DNA of 64,000 bases from Ruania alkalisoli (lineage in GTDB: Bacteria > Actinomycetota > Actinomycetes > Actinomycetales > Beutenbergiaceae). Position 1 is the first letter of the stretch, and every line of letters starts with the position of its first letter. Positions 1 to 8,922 of this stretch are shown here, in pieces. The notes below the pieces were generated by a model. That model made no database searches, was not told where the DNA came from, and saw only the letters and a list, made by a program, of their open reading frames with translations. The stretch is from positions 467,581 through 531,580 of the forward strand of contig NZ_CP063169.1 in NCBI RefSeq assembly GCF_014960965.1, given 5' to 3'. Both the position numbers and the translations under genes were made by a program.

Positions 1-789
1 ATGCAGGGCCGCTCATTGCGGGAGACCGTCCGCTCCTCGGCTCCCGTGCGCGAGTACGGACTGTTCGGCTCCTTCGGCGGGCACGTCAATATCACCGACG
101 GCCGGTACGTCTATATGCGCGCCAGCACAGAACGTGCGAACGAGCCGCTGGTCGAGCACACGCTGATGCCCACTCGCATGCGCGGCTACTTCGCCGGCGA
201 CACCCTCGCCGAGGCCGAGCTCGTCGACCCGCTGCCGTTCACCCAGGGGATGCCCGTGCTGCGCACCCCCGGCGCCAAGGGGCATAACCCGGGGGCGTAC
301 GGCACACTCCTGTTCGATCTGGCCTCCGACCCAGCCCAGCGGCACCCGCTCGTGGACGACGAGATCGAGACCCGGATGACCCAGGCCCTGGTCGAAGCAA
401 TGACCGCCAACGATGCCCCGTCCAGCCAGTTCCAACGCCTCGGCCTGCCCGAGAACGGCTCGGTGAGTGCTGGGCACCTGCTGTGCCGTAGCCAGCATGC
501 CCAGGCATTGGCCGCCCAGCGGGCCTATGACGACGTCCCCTCGCCAGAGTCCTTCCCCTCCGGTCGCGTCGGGGTCACCTCGACCCTGCGGGAGATCCTC
601 GACCACCCGAAAGCAGCAGTCGTGCTGCGCCGCCACATCGGCGACGTCCCGATCGGCCCCTTCGCACCAGTCGCCGAAGCCACCACCCTCTACCGCGCCG
701 CGCCCGTGCTCTTCGGACCGCTGCCGTGGGAGAAGTTGGGTGCGCTCGCGGGTGAACTGGCGCAGGTCAGCGCGAACGTTTCGACGTGA
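1..789 (+). CDS. Sulfatase, C-terminal part (5' end outside window)
   Basis: This is the last 262 residues of a sulfatase; the reading frame is open to the window edge, so the ATG at base 1 need not be the start. The catalytic N-terminal half with the formylglycine motif is not present. What remains fits the C-terminal subdomain of arylsulfatase-type enzymes: a substrate strand region, then FDLASDPAQRHPL and a helix ending in NDAP and RLGL, which is the usual tail where these proteins record product and partner loops. The next gene is a toxin-antitoxin pair in the same direction but with its own promoter. The family call is good; the sulfated substrate cannot be told. Confidence 0.8.
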   Translation: MQGRSLRETVRSSAPVREYGLFGSFGGHVNITDGRYVYMRASTERANEPLVEHTLMPTRMRGYFAGDTLAEAELVDPLPFTQGMPVLRTPGAKGHNPGAYGTLLFDLASDPAQRHPLVDDEIETRMTQALVEAMTANDAPSSQFQRLGLPENGSVSAGHLLCRSQHAQALAAQRAYDDVPSPESFPSGRVGVTSTLREILDHPKAAVVLRRHIGDVPIGPFAPVAEATTLYRAAPVLFGPLPWEKLGALAGELAQVSANVST

Positions 790-825
790 GTTCGTGGGCC
801 GCCAGGTGCAATGTGCTACGGGTGC

Positions 826-837
826 TACAATTGGCTG
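826..837 (+). promoter_or_regulatory. -10 element of a probable leaderless promoter for the antitoxin gene
   Basis: TACAAT lies at 826-831 and the ATG of the antitoxin begins at 838, the distance at which transcription normally starts. There is no Shine-Dalgarno sequence in between, so the mRNA probably begins at the start codon. Two TGCTAC copies (815-820 and 824-829) overlap the element and could be autoregulatory sites. This is inference from spacing only. Confidence 0.5.
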
Positions 838-1092
838 ATGGAGTCGACCGTCAGTCATCGTGACCTCCGCAACAACAGCGGTGCAGTGCTGCACGCTGTG
901 GAGACTGGGGAGTCCTACACGGTCACCAATCACGGTAAGCCGGTTGCGCGACTGGTGCCCGTGGAAGAGTCCGCTCCGGATCTTCCCCTGCACCGGCCTG
1001 CCGCGATCCGTGGCGGGTTCGGTTCGCTCCCCCGTCGCCGTGTGGCTATGTCCAGCGCGGAGGTGCTGGATGATCTGCGTGGCGACCGTTGA
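838..1092 (+). CDS. Phd/YefM-family antitoxin
   Basis: This 84-residue protein is the antitoxin half of a type II toxin-antitoxin pair. The N-terminus (VSHRDLRNNSGAVLHAVETG, then YTVTNHGKPVARLVP) is the classic Phd/YefM fold, which binds operator DNA as a dimer. The C-terminal 35 residues, rich in Arg and Pro, would be the disordered arm that covers the toxin. I chose the ATG at 838 and not the in-frame ATG at 811, because a TACAAT -10 box sits inside the upstream stretch and the Phd domain starts just after 838. Its TGA overlaps the TTG start of the toxin gene, as expected for coupled translation. Confidence 0.88.
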   Translation: MESTVSHRDLRNNSGAVLHAVETGESYTVTNHGKPVARLVPVEESAPDLPLHRPAAIRGGFGSLPRRRVAMSSAEVLDDLRGDR

Positions 1093-1478
1093 ACCGGTAC
1101 TACCTCGACACGTCCGCTGCCGCGAAGTTCCTGGTCGACGAAGCGGAGAGCGTCCGTCTCGCACAGTGGGCTGACTCTCCGGACGTTGCTCTGGTGGCGA
1201 CTCATCTACTGGAGACCGAACTGCGCCGTTTCGCTGTTCGATTCGACCTCGCACAGGTCAATGTGACGGCGATCCTCGCACGTGTCGAGATCTACAACCT
1301 GGCTCCAAGCGTGTACCGCGAAGCCGGGTTGCTACCCGGAACCACGCTCCGTTCGCTCGATGCCCTTCACCTGGCGGCGTCTATCCGTCTCGACGTGGCT
1401 GCGCTCGTCACCTACGACGTGCGACTGAGTGAAGCTGCTGCGGATGTGGGGCTTCGTGTGCACGCTCCGTCAGCCTGA
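1089..1478 (+). CDS. VapC-type PIN-domain ribonuclease toxin
   Basis: This 129-residue PIN-domain protein is the predicted endoribonuclease toxin partner of the preceding antitoxin. The acidic metal-binding residues are in place: Asp in YYLDTSAAAKF near residue 6, Glu in LETELRR near 43, Asp in LDALHLAAS near 94 and Asp in TYDVRL near 112. Length and order match VapC proteins. It starts with TTG, overlapping the antitoxin stop by four bases. Its own 3' end overlaps a converging remnant of another toxin-antitoxin system. All catalytic positions look intact, so I expect an active toxin; the RNA target is unknown. Confidence 0.9.
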   Translation: MNRYYLDTSAAAKFLVDEAESVRLAQWADSPDVALVATHLLETELRRFAVRFDLAQVNVTAILARVEIYNLAPSVYREAGLLPGTTLRSLDALHLAASIRLDVAALVTYDVRLSEAAADVGLRVHAPSA

Positions 1479-1731
1479 CGGTGCCCAGCCCCTGCATCCC
1501 AGCAGTTCCTCGATCCGCGCCGCCACCTGCGGGATGTTCCGCACCAGGATGCTCCAGACGATCTCCGAGTCGACGACGTCGTAGCCGTGGGCGACCAGGT
1601 TGCGGGCATCCTTGGCGCGGCATAGCTCCAGCTCGGGGTGTGATTCGGCGAGGTCTGATCGGCCGTCACAGGGGGATCGCCTCGGCGAGGATGTCGATGT
1701 CACTGGCCGGTGTGGACAGTGCCCGCGCCAT
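1470..1731 (-). pseudogene. Decayed MntA-HepT toxin-antitoxin remnant
   Basis: Two frames hold fragments of one known module. At 1731-1666 a 21-residue frame contains RALSTPASDIDILAEA, the strand-turn with the D-x-D metal pair of MntA-type minimal nucleotidyltransferases. In another frame, down to 1470, RNLVAHGYDVVDSEIVWSIL followed by IEELL matches the C-terminal helix of HepT/DUF86 RNases, including R-x4-H and H-G-Y. The MntA N-terminus and C-terminal half and the HepT N-terminus are missing, and a stop separates the frames. I read this as a deletion-frameshift relic. The first ATG overlaps the rhamnosidase stop, which may be chance. Confidence 0.6.
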
Positions 1732-4052
1732 CAGAGGCTGAAGGGTGTCCGGAGGTGGTGGGTGCCGGGTCCGAGCGTCGTCGCCTCTGCTCCAGGTAGG
1801 TCCACGACGGCGCTCGTGCCCTGGGGGACGGTGGCCTCCAGGATCAGGTGGTCACCCTCGAGGCGCCAGGCGGAGCGCACCAGACCGTGCGGGGTGAGTA
1901 GGCTGGCCTCGGCCCAGGTCAGGTTGCCACCCGGCCGCGGGGCGATGCGGACGCGGGAGTAGCCGGGTTCAGCAGGGCTGATGCCGGCGACCACGGTGTG
2001 CAGCCAGTGGGCGACGGCCCCGAGGGCGTAATGGTTGAAGCTGGTCATGTTCCCCGGGTTGATGGACCCGTCGGGGAGCATGGAGTTCCAGCGCTCCCAT
2101 ATCGTGGTGGCGCCCATGGTCACCGGGTAGAGCCATGAGGGGCATTCGCGTTCGAGCAGCAGCCGGTAGGCGGCGTCGAGGTGGCCGGTGCTGGACAGTG
2201 CCGAGGTCACGTAGGGGGTGCCGGCGAAGCCGGTGGACACCCGGTAGCCGGACTCTGCCACCAGATCGGCGAGTCGTTCACCGGCGTGGTGGCGCTGCTG
2301 GTCGTCGAGGAGTCCGAACTCGATCGCGAGGGCGTAGACGGTGGCGCAGTCGCTGACGATCCGGCCGCCGGGGTGCACGTAGTGCGTGTGGAAGGCTGCG
2401 CGCAGGCGATCGGCGAGGGCGCGGAACCGGGTCTCGTCGGCGCCGTGGCCCAGGACCGCCGCAGACTGCGCCTGGAGGTCCGCGCTGCGGTAGGCGCACG
2501 CGGTGGCCACCACCCCCCGGTCGGCCTTGGCCCGGTCGGGTTGGTTCGGTGGGGCGTCAGGGTCGAGCCAGTCGGCGAACTGCCAGCCGGTGTCCCATAG
2601 GCCGGTGGGGGAGAGGCTGCGTTCGATGGCCTCCACATGGGCGGTCATCGAGGAGTACTGGGCCTGCAGGATCGCGGAGTCGCCGTGGGCCTGGTAGAGC
2701 GCCCAGGGCACCCAGACGGCGGCGTCGCTCCAGATGGCGGTGATCGCCCCGCCTTTGGACGGTTCCTTGAACTGGTGGTCGGGTCCGATCGCGATCACAT
2801 CGGGCACCATGAACGGCACCCGCCCGCCCTGCGCCTGCTGCTCAGCGGCAAGATCGGCCAACCAGTCGGCGAGGAAGTCCTGGGTGTCGTAGAGGTAGGC
2901 GGCGGTGGGCGCGAAGACGGCGATGTCACCGGTCCAGCCGAGGCGTTCGTCGCGTTGCGGGCAGTCCAGGGGCACGTCGAGGAAGTTGCCGCGCAGGCTC
3001 CACAGCAGGTTCTCGTGCAGCCGATTGAGGTCCGGGTCGGAGCAGGAGAAGTGTCCGGTGCGCTTCAGGTCCGAGCCGACGACCACGGCACCGACGGCGT
3101 CCGCGATCTCCGCCAGTTCCCCGGGCCATCCGGTGATCTCGGCGTAGCGGAAGCCGTGGAAGGTGAAGGTCGGTTCGAAGACGTCCTGAGCGCCGGAGGT
3201 GATGTAGCGGTCGGTGGCTTCGGCGGTGCGCAGCGGGCGGGTGCCGAGCTCACCGTGCTCGAGGACTTCGGCGTGGCGCACGGTGATCTCGGTGCCGGCG
3301 GGTGCACTGACCTCGAGCCGGAGCCAGCCGACGAGGTTCTGCCCGAAGTCGAGCAGCGTCTTGCCGGTGGGGGAGGTCCAGATCTGCACTGGGCGGATGG
3401 TCTCGTGCCGGACCACGGGTGGTCCGATGGGGGCGGTGAGGGTGGTGGGGTCGAAGGCGACCTCGTGCACGCCTGCCCAGGTGGTGTCGTCGAAGCCGGT
3501 GGTGTTCCAGCCGGGTTGGTGGCGGCGGGCGTCGATCGTCTGCCCGTCGTAGAGGTCGTCGGCCAGGGTGGCCGACGGTGCAGCTCGCCAAGTCTCGTCG
3601 GTCACGATGGTCTGGACGTTCCCGTCGGCGAAGGTGACGTCGAGGCGGGCCATGAACGCCAGCTCGTCGCCGTAGAGCGCGCGCCCGCCGGCGAAGCCCA
3701 GCCGGCCACGGTGCCACCCGTTGCCCAGGGTCGCTCCGATGGCCACGCAAGGGCCGCCGTCGTCGTGGTCGTTGTTGTGCTGGTGGAGCAGGTGCGTGAG
3801 ATCCCAGGTGCGCCAGCGTAGGCGCCACTGGTAGCTCGACCATCCCGGGGTCAGGACGTCCGGACCCACCGGGTGGCCGTTGACGAACGCCTCGAACACG
3901 CCCAGTCCGGTTGCGGTCAGGGTGGCCGAGGTGACCCGGCCATGGCCGGTATCCAGGGCTCGCTCGGTCCGCAGCAGCGGTGCGCCCTCGACATCCCGGG
4001 CGGGCCCGATCATCCGGGCGCCCTCGAGCGGCGGGTGAGGCGTCGCTGTCAT
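1731..4052 (-). CDS. Alpha-L-rhamnosidase (GH78)
   Basis: This 773-residue enzyme should release L-rhamnose from oligosaccharides or rhamnosides. The N-terminal half has the beta-sandwich modules of GH78 (VFEAFVNGHPVGPDVLTPGWSSY, then a second sandwich with DFGQNLVGW). The (alpha/alpha)6 barrel starts near residue 340 and carries DCPQRDERLGWTGD from about residue 363, with the family's acidic catalytic cluster. WERWNS near 653 holds another conserved Glu, and the C-terminal sandwich follows. There is no signal peptide, so it works on imported substrate. The ATG overlaps the stop of the ABC ATPase gene (ATGA), preceded by AGGGACCAGAC. It ends the transporter operon, which implies the importer carries rhamnosylated oligomers. 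Confidence 0.93.
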   Translation of the reverse strand: MTATPHPPLEGARMIGPARDVEGAPLLRTERALDTGHGRVTSATLTATGLGVFEAFVNGHPVGPDVLTPGWSSYQWRLRWRTWDLTHLLHQHNNDHDDGGPCVAIGATLGNGWHRGRLGFAGGRALYGDELAFMARLDVTFADGNVQTIVTDETWRAAPSATLADDLYDGQTIDARRHQPGWNTTGFDDTTWAGVHEVAFDPTTLTAPIGPPVVRHETIRPVQIWTSPTGKTLLDFGQNLVGWLRLEVSAPAGTEITVRHAEVLEHGELGTRPLRTAEATDRYITSGAQDVFEPTFTFHGFRYAEITGWPGELAEIADAVGAVVVGSDLKRTGHFSCSDPDLNRLHENLLWSLRGNFLDVPLDCPQRDERLGWTGDIAVFAPTAAYLYDTQDFLADWLADLAAEQQAQGGRVPFMVPDVIAIGPDHQFKEPSKGGAITAIWSDAAVWVPWALYQAHGDSAILQAQYSSMTAHVEAIERSLSPTGLWDTGWQFADWLDPDAPPNQPDRAKADRGVVATACAYRSADLQAQSAAVLGHGADETRFRALADRLRAAFHTHYVHPGGRIVSDCATVYALAIEFGLLDDQQRHHAGERLADLVAESGYRVSTGFAGTPYVTSALSSTGHLDAAYRLLLERECPSWLYPVTMGATTIWERWNSMLPDGSINPGNMTSFNHYALGAVAHWLHTVVAGISPAEPGYSRVRIAPRPGGNLTWAEASLLTPHGLVRSAWRLEGDHLILEATVPQGTSAVVDLPGAEATTLGPGTHHLRTPFSL

Positions 4053-6391
4053 GTCTGGTCCCTGTCGGTCGAGGCGATTCCGCGGCCCGGGCTGACCGGG
4101 TAGTGGCAGGCGGTGTGGTGGCCGGGAGCGAGGAGGTCGAGTACGGGCTGCTCGGTGTCGCAGCGCTGGTCGCGGCGGTGGGGGCAGCGGGTGTGGAAGC
4201 GGCAGCCGGCCGGTGGGTTCGTCGGGTCCGGGAGCTCGTCGTTGAGGGCGATCCTGCGCTGGTCGCGCCGGTGGGGGTCGGGCACTGGCACGGCGGAGAG
4301 GAGGGCCTCCGTGTAGGGGTGGCGGGGGCTGGTGAACAGTTCGCGTGTGGGGGCGTGCTCGACGACCTTGCCGAGGTACATGACGGCGACGCGGTCGCAG
4401 AGGTGCTCGACCACGGACAGGTCGTGGGAGATGAACAGGTAGGTGAGGTTGTACTCGTCCTGGAGGTCGGCGAGCAGGTTCAGGATCTGCGCCCGCACCG
4501 ACACATCCAGGGCGGAGACGGCTTCGTCGGCCACGACCAGGCGGGGCCGGGTGATCAGGGCGCGGGCGATGTTGACGCGCTGGCGTTCCCCGCCGGAGAA
4601 GGCGTGGGGGTAGCGGCTCATGTGGTCCGGGCGTAGTCCGACGCGGCGCAGCATCTCGGCGACTTGGTCGCGGACGCTGTTCTCGGAGTTGTGGCCGAGC
4701 CGGGCGAGGGGTTCGCCGATGATCTGCAGCAGTGTTTTGCGGGGGTTGACCGAGGTGAAGGGGTCTTGGAAGATCATCCGGATGTCGCCGCGGTAGGGGC
4801 GCAGCGCCTTGTTGTCCAGGCTGGTCAGGTCCACGTCCCGGCTATCGCGGCCGCGGTAGGAGATGGTGCCGCCGGTAGGGTCGAGGGCGCGCACGATGGT
4901 GCGCCCGAGGGTGGTCTTGCCGCAGCCGGACTCCCCGACGAGGCCGAGGGTCTGGCCGGGGTGGATGGTCAGGTCGACGCCGTCGACGGCGTGCACGGTG
5001 CCGGTGGTGCGGCCGAAGAACCCGGACTTGATGGGGAAGTGCACCTGTAGATCGCGGATCGACATGATCGGCTCGAGGGTGCCGGGTTCGTCGGCGCCTT
5101 GCTGGATAGCGCTACGTTCGTCGTCACCGTAGTCTCGGGCGTCCGTCGTGGTGGACACCGATCGTGTCGCCACCCCGGCCACCCCGGCCACCCCGGCCAC
5201 CCCGGCCACCCCGGCCACCCCGGCCACCCCGGCCACCCCGGCCACCCCGGCCACGCCGGTCGTCGCTGGCGTCTCAGCTGCTGCGTCGGCGATCTCGTCC
5301 TGCACCACCTGCGGGGGTAGGTCGTCGATGTCGGGGTCGCGCAGGTGGCAACGCACCAGCTGGCCGGTTTCGAGGGTGAGTGGGCGTGGTGCGGTGACAT
5401 CGCACAGTCCGGGCATCGCGAACTGGCAGCGGGTGTGGAAGGGGCATCCGGAGGGCCGGTTGCTCGGTTGGGGCACGATGCCAGAGATCGCCGGCAGGCG
5501 GGTGTGCCGGTCGGCGGGCTGGTCGCCGATCGCGGGGATGGATTCCAGCAGCGCCTGGGTGTAGGGGTGCTGGGGGCGGTCGAAGATGTCGGTGACTGTG
5601 CCGCGTTCGGCGACGGTGCCCAGGTACATCACGGCGACGTCGTCGGCGATCTCGGCCACCACACCCAGGTCGTGGGTGATGAACAGCATCGACATCCCGG
5701 TCTCGGCTTGGAGGGAGGCGAGCAGGTCGAGGATGCGGGCCTGGGTGGTCACGTCCAGGGCGGTGGTGGGTTCATCGGCGATCAGCAGGGCCGGGTCGTT
5801 GGCCAGGGCGATCGCGATCATCGCCCGCTGGTTCATCCCGCCGGAGAGCTGGAAGGGGTAGGCATCGAACCTCGTGTGTGGGCTGGGGATCCCGACCCGG
5901 GCCAGGTGCTCGATCGCCTGCACTTTCGCCTCAGCCTTGCTGATGGGCTGGTGAAGGCGGATCGCGCGGGCGAGCTGGGCGCCGATGGTGTACATCGGGG
6001 ACAGCGAGGCGCCCGGCTCCTGGAATACGAACCCGATGTCGCCGCCGCGGATCTTCCGGATCTGGGGACCGGTCGGGTCCATGGCTGCCAGGTCGACCGG
6101 GTCCCTACCGGGCTCGGGGGCGAACCAGACGTGCCCGCCCTCGATGCGCCCGGGGGGCTGGACCAGTCCGGCGATCGAGCGTGCGGTGATCGACTTGCCA
6201 CACCCGGACTCCCCGACCACGCAGGTGGTGCGGCCGCGGGGGACGTCGAAGCTGACGCCGTCGGCGGCCTTGATGATCACGTCGTCGGTGTGGAAGTAGG
6301 TGCGCAGGTCCTCGACCGTCAGCACGGTGTCGTGCCCGGCCGCGGTCAGGAGAGCGTCGTCGTTGGTGGTGCTCATGGCATGGGAGGTCAT
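4049..6391 (-). CDS. Fused two-domain OppD/OppF-type ABC transporter ATPase
   Basis: This 780-residue protein combines the two ATPases of an oligopeptide/oligosaccharide (Opp/Dpp) importer. Each half has a Walker A (GESGCGKS), a signature ([16 protein letters not shown]), a Walker B and an oligo_HPY cysteine tail (CPFHTRC; CRFHTRC). A Val-Ala-Gly repeat built from ten 9-bp units links the halves. I chose the ATG at 6391 because GGGACCAGAC before it recurs at the rhamnosidase start. The ATG at 6406, overlapping the permease stop, is the alternative and would add five residues. It lies between the OppC gene and the rhamnosidase gene in one operon. It energises import at the membrane. Confidence 0.93.
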   Translation of the reverse strand: MTSHAMSTTNDDALLTAAGHDTVLTVEDLRTYFHTDDVIIKAADGVSFDVPRGRTTCVVGESGCGKSITARSIAGLVQPPGRIEGGHVWFAPEPGRDPVDLAAMDPTGPQIRKIRGGDIGFVFQEPGASLSPMYTIGAQLARAIRLHQPISKAEAKVQAIEHLARVGIPSPHTRFDAYPFQLSGGMNQRAMIAIALANDPALLIADEPTTALDVTTQARILDLLASLQAETGMSMLFITHDLGVVAEIADDVAVMYLGTVAERGTVTDIFDRPQHPYTQALLESIPAIGDQPADRHTRLPAISGIVPQPSNRPSGCPFHTRCQFAMPGLCDVTAPRPLTLETGQLVRCHLRDPDIDDLPPQVVQDEIADAAAETPATTGVAGVAGVAGVAGVAGVAGVAGVAGVAGVATRSVSTTTDARDYGDDERSAIQQGADEPGTLEPIMSIRDLQVHFPIKSGFFGRTTGTVHAVDGVDLTIHPGQTLGLVGESGCGKTTLGRTIVRALDPTGGTISYRGRDSRDVDLTSLDNKALRPYRGDIRMIFQDPFTSVNPRKTLLQIIGEPLARLGHNSENSVRDQVAEMLRRVGLRPDHMSRYPHAFSGGERQRVNIARALITRPRLVVADEAVSALDVSVRAQILNLLADLQDEYNLTYLFISHDLSVVEHLCDRVAVMYLGKVVEHAPTRELFTSPRHPYTEALLSAVPVPDPHRRDQRRIALNDELPDPTNPPAGCRFHTRCPHRRDQRCDTEQPVLDLLAPGHHTACHYPVSPGRGIASTDRDQT
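5172..5261 (-). repeat. 9-bp tandem repeat inside the ABC ATPase gene (Val-Ala-Gly linker)
   Basis: Nine perfect copies of ACCCCGGCC (plus strand) run from 5172 to 5252, followed by a degenerate tenth copy. On the coding strand they spell Val-Ala-Gly over and over between the two ATPase domains. Perfect in-frame 9-mers change length easily by slippage without breaking the frame. Confidence 0.95.
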
Positions 6392-6402
6392 GTCTGGTCC
6401 CG

Positions 6403-7599
6403 TCATGATCGGTAGGGGTCGGCGCTGTCGCGTAGGCCGTCGCCGAGGAAGTTCAGAGCGAGCACGGCTGAGATGACCGCTGCGCCGGGCAGGAGGAGCC
6501 AGGGTGCGGAGGCGATCACGCGCAGGTTCTGTGCTTCTTGGAGCAGCACTCCCCAGGAGACCGTGGGTGGTTGCAGTCCGAGCCCGAGGAAGGACAGGGC
6601 GGTCTCGGCGAGGATCATCGCCGGGATCGACAACGTCAGGGTGGCGATCAGGTGGGAGGTGAACGAGGGCAGCATGTGGGAGAAGATGATGGCTGGCTGC
6701 CGGGCGCCGTCGAGCTTGGCGGCGGTGACGAAGTCCTCCTCTCGCAGGGACAGGAAGCGCCCGCGCACCTCGCGGGCCAGACCCGTCCAGCCCACGAACG
6801 AGAGCACCACGGTGATCGCGAGGTAGCGGGTGACCGGCCCCCAGTCGCGGGGGATGGCGGCGGCCAGGCCGAGCCACAGAGGCAGCGTGGGGATGGACAT
6901 GAACAGCTCGATGACGCGTTGGATGATCGTGTCGATGCGGCCGCCGAAGTAGCCGGAGGCACCGCCCAGGGAGATGCCGAGCACAAACGCCAGCGCCACC
7001 CCGACCAGGCCCACGCTCATGGAGATCCGGGTGCCGTGGATGATCAGTGAGAGTACGTCGTGCCCGAGCCGGTCCGCGCCCCACAAGTACATCGGGTGCT
7101 CAGTGCCCGGGTCAGCCGGGCCGAGCAGGTGGATGTTCGTGGAGAACAGGCCCCAGAACTCATACTCCGACCCCTGCGCGAACAGCTCGACCGGGACTTT
7201 CTGGGTCTCGTCCACCGTGTAGGTCAGGGCCAGGGTCTCCGGATCCTGCTCCACGGCGTACCCGTAGTAGTGCAACCCCCAGTCCCAGGAACCGCCACTG
7301 GTATCGACCAGGTGCAACGAGGTGGGCGGGGCATAGGTGTGCTCGGCCGAGAGGTCGGTGGTGGTGTACGGGGCGAGGAAGCCGGCGAGGACGGCGATCA
7401 CGTACAGCAGGCCGGTCACGATCAGGCCGGCCATCGCCAGCTTGTGCTTGCGGAAGCGCCGCCAGATCAGCGACCACTGCGACGCGGTCGCTTGCCTGGG
7501 GTTCTTGCGGGCGCGGCCGACCCGTTGCCCGGTGGGTGTCCCGCCGGGCTCGCCCTGGGAATCGATCCCCGGCGTCACAGTCGTGGTGTGTTCACTCAT
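6403..7599 (-). CDS. ABC transporter permease, OppC/DppC type
   Basis: This 398-residue membrane protein is one of the two channel subunits of the Opp-type importer. An N-terminal cytoplasmic stretch is followed by a membrane helix (MAGLIVTGLLYVIAVLAGFL) and a large external loop of about 130 residues (rich in Tyr/Trp, ending WGADRLGHDVLS). Five further helices follow, with the ATPase-coupling EAA loop around GARQPAIIFSHMLP. The long external insert is larger than in standard OppC and marks a subgroup found in glycan loci. Its start overlaps the OppB stop (ATGA), and its stop overlaps the upstream ATG candidate of the ATPase gene, so the proteins are translationally coupled. Confidence 0.92.
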   Translation of the reverse strand: MSEHTTTVTPGIDSQGEPGGTPTGQRVGRARKNPRQATASQWSLIWRRFRKHKLAMAGLIVTGLLYVIAVLAGFLAPYTTTDLSAEHTYAPPTSLHLVDTSGGSWDWGLHYYGYAVEQDPETLALTYTVDETQKVPVELFAQGSEYEFWGLFSTNIHLLGPADPGTEHPMYLWGADRLGHDVLSLIIHGTRISMSVGLVGVALAFVLGISLGGASGYFGGRIDTIIQRVIELFMSIPTLPLWLGLAAAIPRDWGPVTRYLAITVVLSFVGWTGLAREVRGRFLSLREEDFVTAAKLDGARQPAIIFSHMLPSFTSHLIATLTLSIPAMILAETALSFLGLGLQPPTVSWGVLLQEAQNLRVIASAPWLLLPGAAVISAVLALNFLGDGLRDSADPYRS

Positions 7600-8549
7600 G
7601 CGGCACCTCCCACGGTGCGTAGCCGGACTCTCGGGTCCGCCCAGGCCAGGGCCAGGTCCGAGATCAACGTGCCGATCACCGTCAGTACCGCGGTGATGAG
7701 AATGATCGAGCCGGCCAAGTACATGTCCTGACTACGCAGGGCGCCCAGCAGCAGTGGTCCGATCGTGTTCAGGTTCGCCACCTGCGCCACGATCACCTCA
7801 CCACCGATGATCCCCGGCAGCAGCCACCCGATCGTGGAGATGAACGGGTTGAGGGCCACCCGCAGCGGATACCGCAACAGCAGCGGCCCCTCGGACATCC
7901 CCTGAGCCCGGGCAGCGATCACATACGGTTTACGTAGCTCGTCCAGCAGATTCGCCCGCAGGATCCGGATCAACCCCGCCGTCCCCGCGGTTCCCAGCAC
8001 CACGATCGCGATCAAGAAGGTGGGCAGATTGTTCTTACCCACGCTCAACCCGAACGTGGAGAACGCGAACCACATCATGATCAGCGCCAGCAGGAAGTTC
8101 GGGGTGGCCAGACCCAGGAACCCGATCGTGGTCACCACATAGTCACCCGGGGAGTACTGCTTCAACGCCGAATACACCCCGATCGGCAACGCCACAGCCC
8201 ACGTGAACAACAGCGTGGAGATGGACAGGATCGCCGTCAGCGGCAACCGGTCCGCCAGCAGCCCGGAGACGTTGGTCGCGTAGTCGAAGGAATACCCGAA
8301 GTCACCGTGGAGCAGGATCCCCGAGATCCATTTCCAGTACTGCACCCAGACCGGATCCCCGAGGCCGAACCGCTCCCGCAACGCCGCCAGTTGAGCGGTG
8401 TCCACCGCCTGTCCCTCAGCCTCCAGCCGCGCCACGTACGACGTCGCGTAGTCACCCGGCGGCAGCTGGATGATCACGAAGGACGCCACCGAGATCAACA
8501 GCAGCGTCGGCACCATGTACAGCAGCCGGCGCCCCAGAAACCTCAGCAT
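7596..8549 (-). CDS. ABC transporter permease, OppB/DppB type
   Basis: This 317-residue permease is the partner channel subunit. It starts MLRFLGRRLLYMVPTLLLISVASFVI, the typical OppB first helix, has the family loop ERFGLGDPVWVQYWKWI and the coupling motif near AARAQGMSEGPLLLRYPLR. I chose the ATG at 8549 and not the frame-extending ATG at 8633, because the family begins exactly there and a G-rich stretch (GGGGCGGA) precedes it. It is the first gene of the minus-strand operon oppB-oppC-ATPase-rhamnosidase. The binding-protein gene is read in the other direction from the shared 373-bp spacer. Confidence 0.92.
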   Translation of the reverse strand: MLRFLGRRLLYMVPTLLLISVASFVIIQLPPGDYATSYVARLEAEGQAVDTAQLAALRERFGLGDPVWVQYWKWISGILLHGDFGYSFDYATNVSGLLADRLPLTAILSISTLLFTWAVALPIGVYSALKQYSPGDYVVTTIGFLGLATPNFLLALIMMWFAFSTFGLSVGKNNLPTFLIAIVVLGTAGTAGLIRILRANLLDELRKPYVIAARAQGMSEGPLLLRYPLRVALNPFISTIGWLLPGIIGGEVIVAQVANLNTIGPLLLGALRSQDMYLAGSIILITAVLTVIGTLISDLALAWADPRVRLRTVGGAA

Positions 8550-8922
8550 GTTCCGCCCCGCCCCGCCCCGTCCCGTTCGCGCGCACCACACGGCTGCGAT
8601 GACATCGACATTGATCCTCCCAGAGGGCAGCACCGCCAGATCGGCGGCCGTGATTGAATCGTATCAGTTACATCTTGACATGCCGAACAAGAACGAGCAA
8701 CGATGGGTCGCGTGACCCAGGGTCCGCAGACCACGAGATCGCCGTGATCGGCTCCAGATCTGCGCAGTTCCTTCATCGAACTCGCCGCTGAGTCTGGTTG
8801 CCAGGTATTGAAACGTCTCATAGGCTGGGTGTCTACGGCACCGGACCTGACCGGTCCGGAAGTACCCGAGACGAACGCCGGAGCCGGCGTCGTCCCCGTC
8901 GAGAGCAAAGAGGCCAGGAACG
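8550..8922. promoter_or_regulatory. Divergent promoter region between OppB and binding-protein genes
   Basis: The 373-bp spacer holds no gene. It must contain promoters for both directions. A LacI-type imperfect palindrome, TGAAACGTCTCA, lies at 8809-8820, and its half ACGTTTCA (read on the minus strand) recurs just upstream of the LacI gene at 17950-19062. A TTGACA lies near 8675, but I could not assign a convincing -10 to it. Confidence 0.45.
8809..8820. promoter_or_regulatory. Candidate LacI-family operator TGAAACGTCTCA
   Basis: Ten of twelve bases are symmetric about a central CG, the normal design of LacI-family operators. It is about 100 bp before the binding-protein start. A matching half-site, ACGTTTCA, lies directly before the LacI gene that ends at 17950. 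Confidence 0.4.

Noticed and set aside
13-1254. A 413-codon frame opposite the sulfatase tail and toxin-antitoxin genes
   Set aside because: It crosses three recognisable features and shows no domain of its own.
5172-5261. The 9-bp tandem array as a CRISPR or regulatory repeat
   Set aside because: Units are contiguous without spacers and in frame within a protein linker.
6406-7084. Extending the fused ATPase upstream to 7084
   Set aside because: The extra 230 residues overlap the OppC gene, are Arg/Pro-rich and match no ABC family N-terminus.
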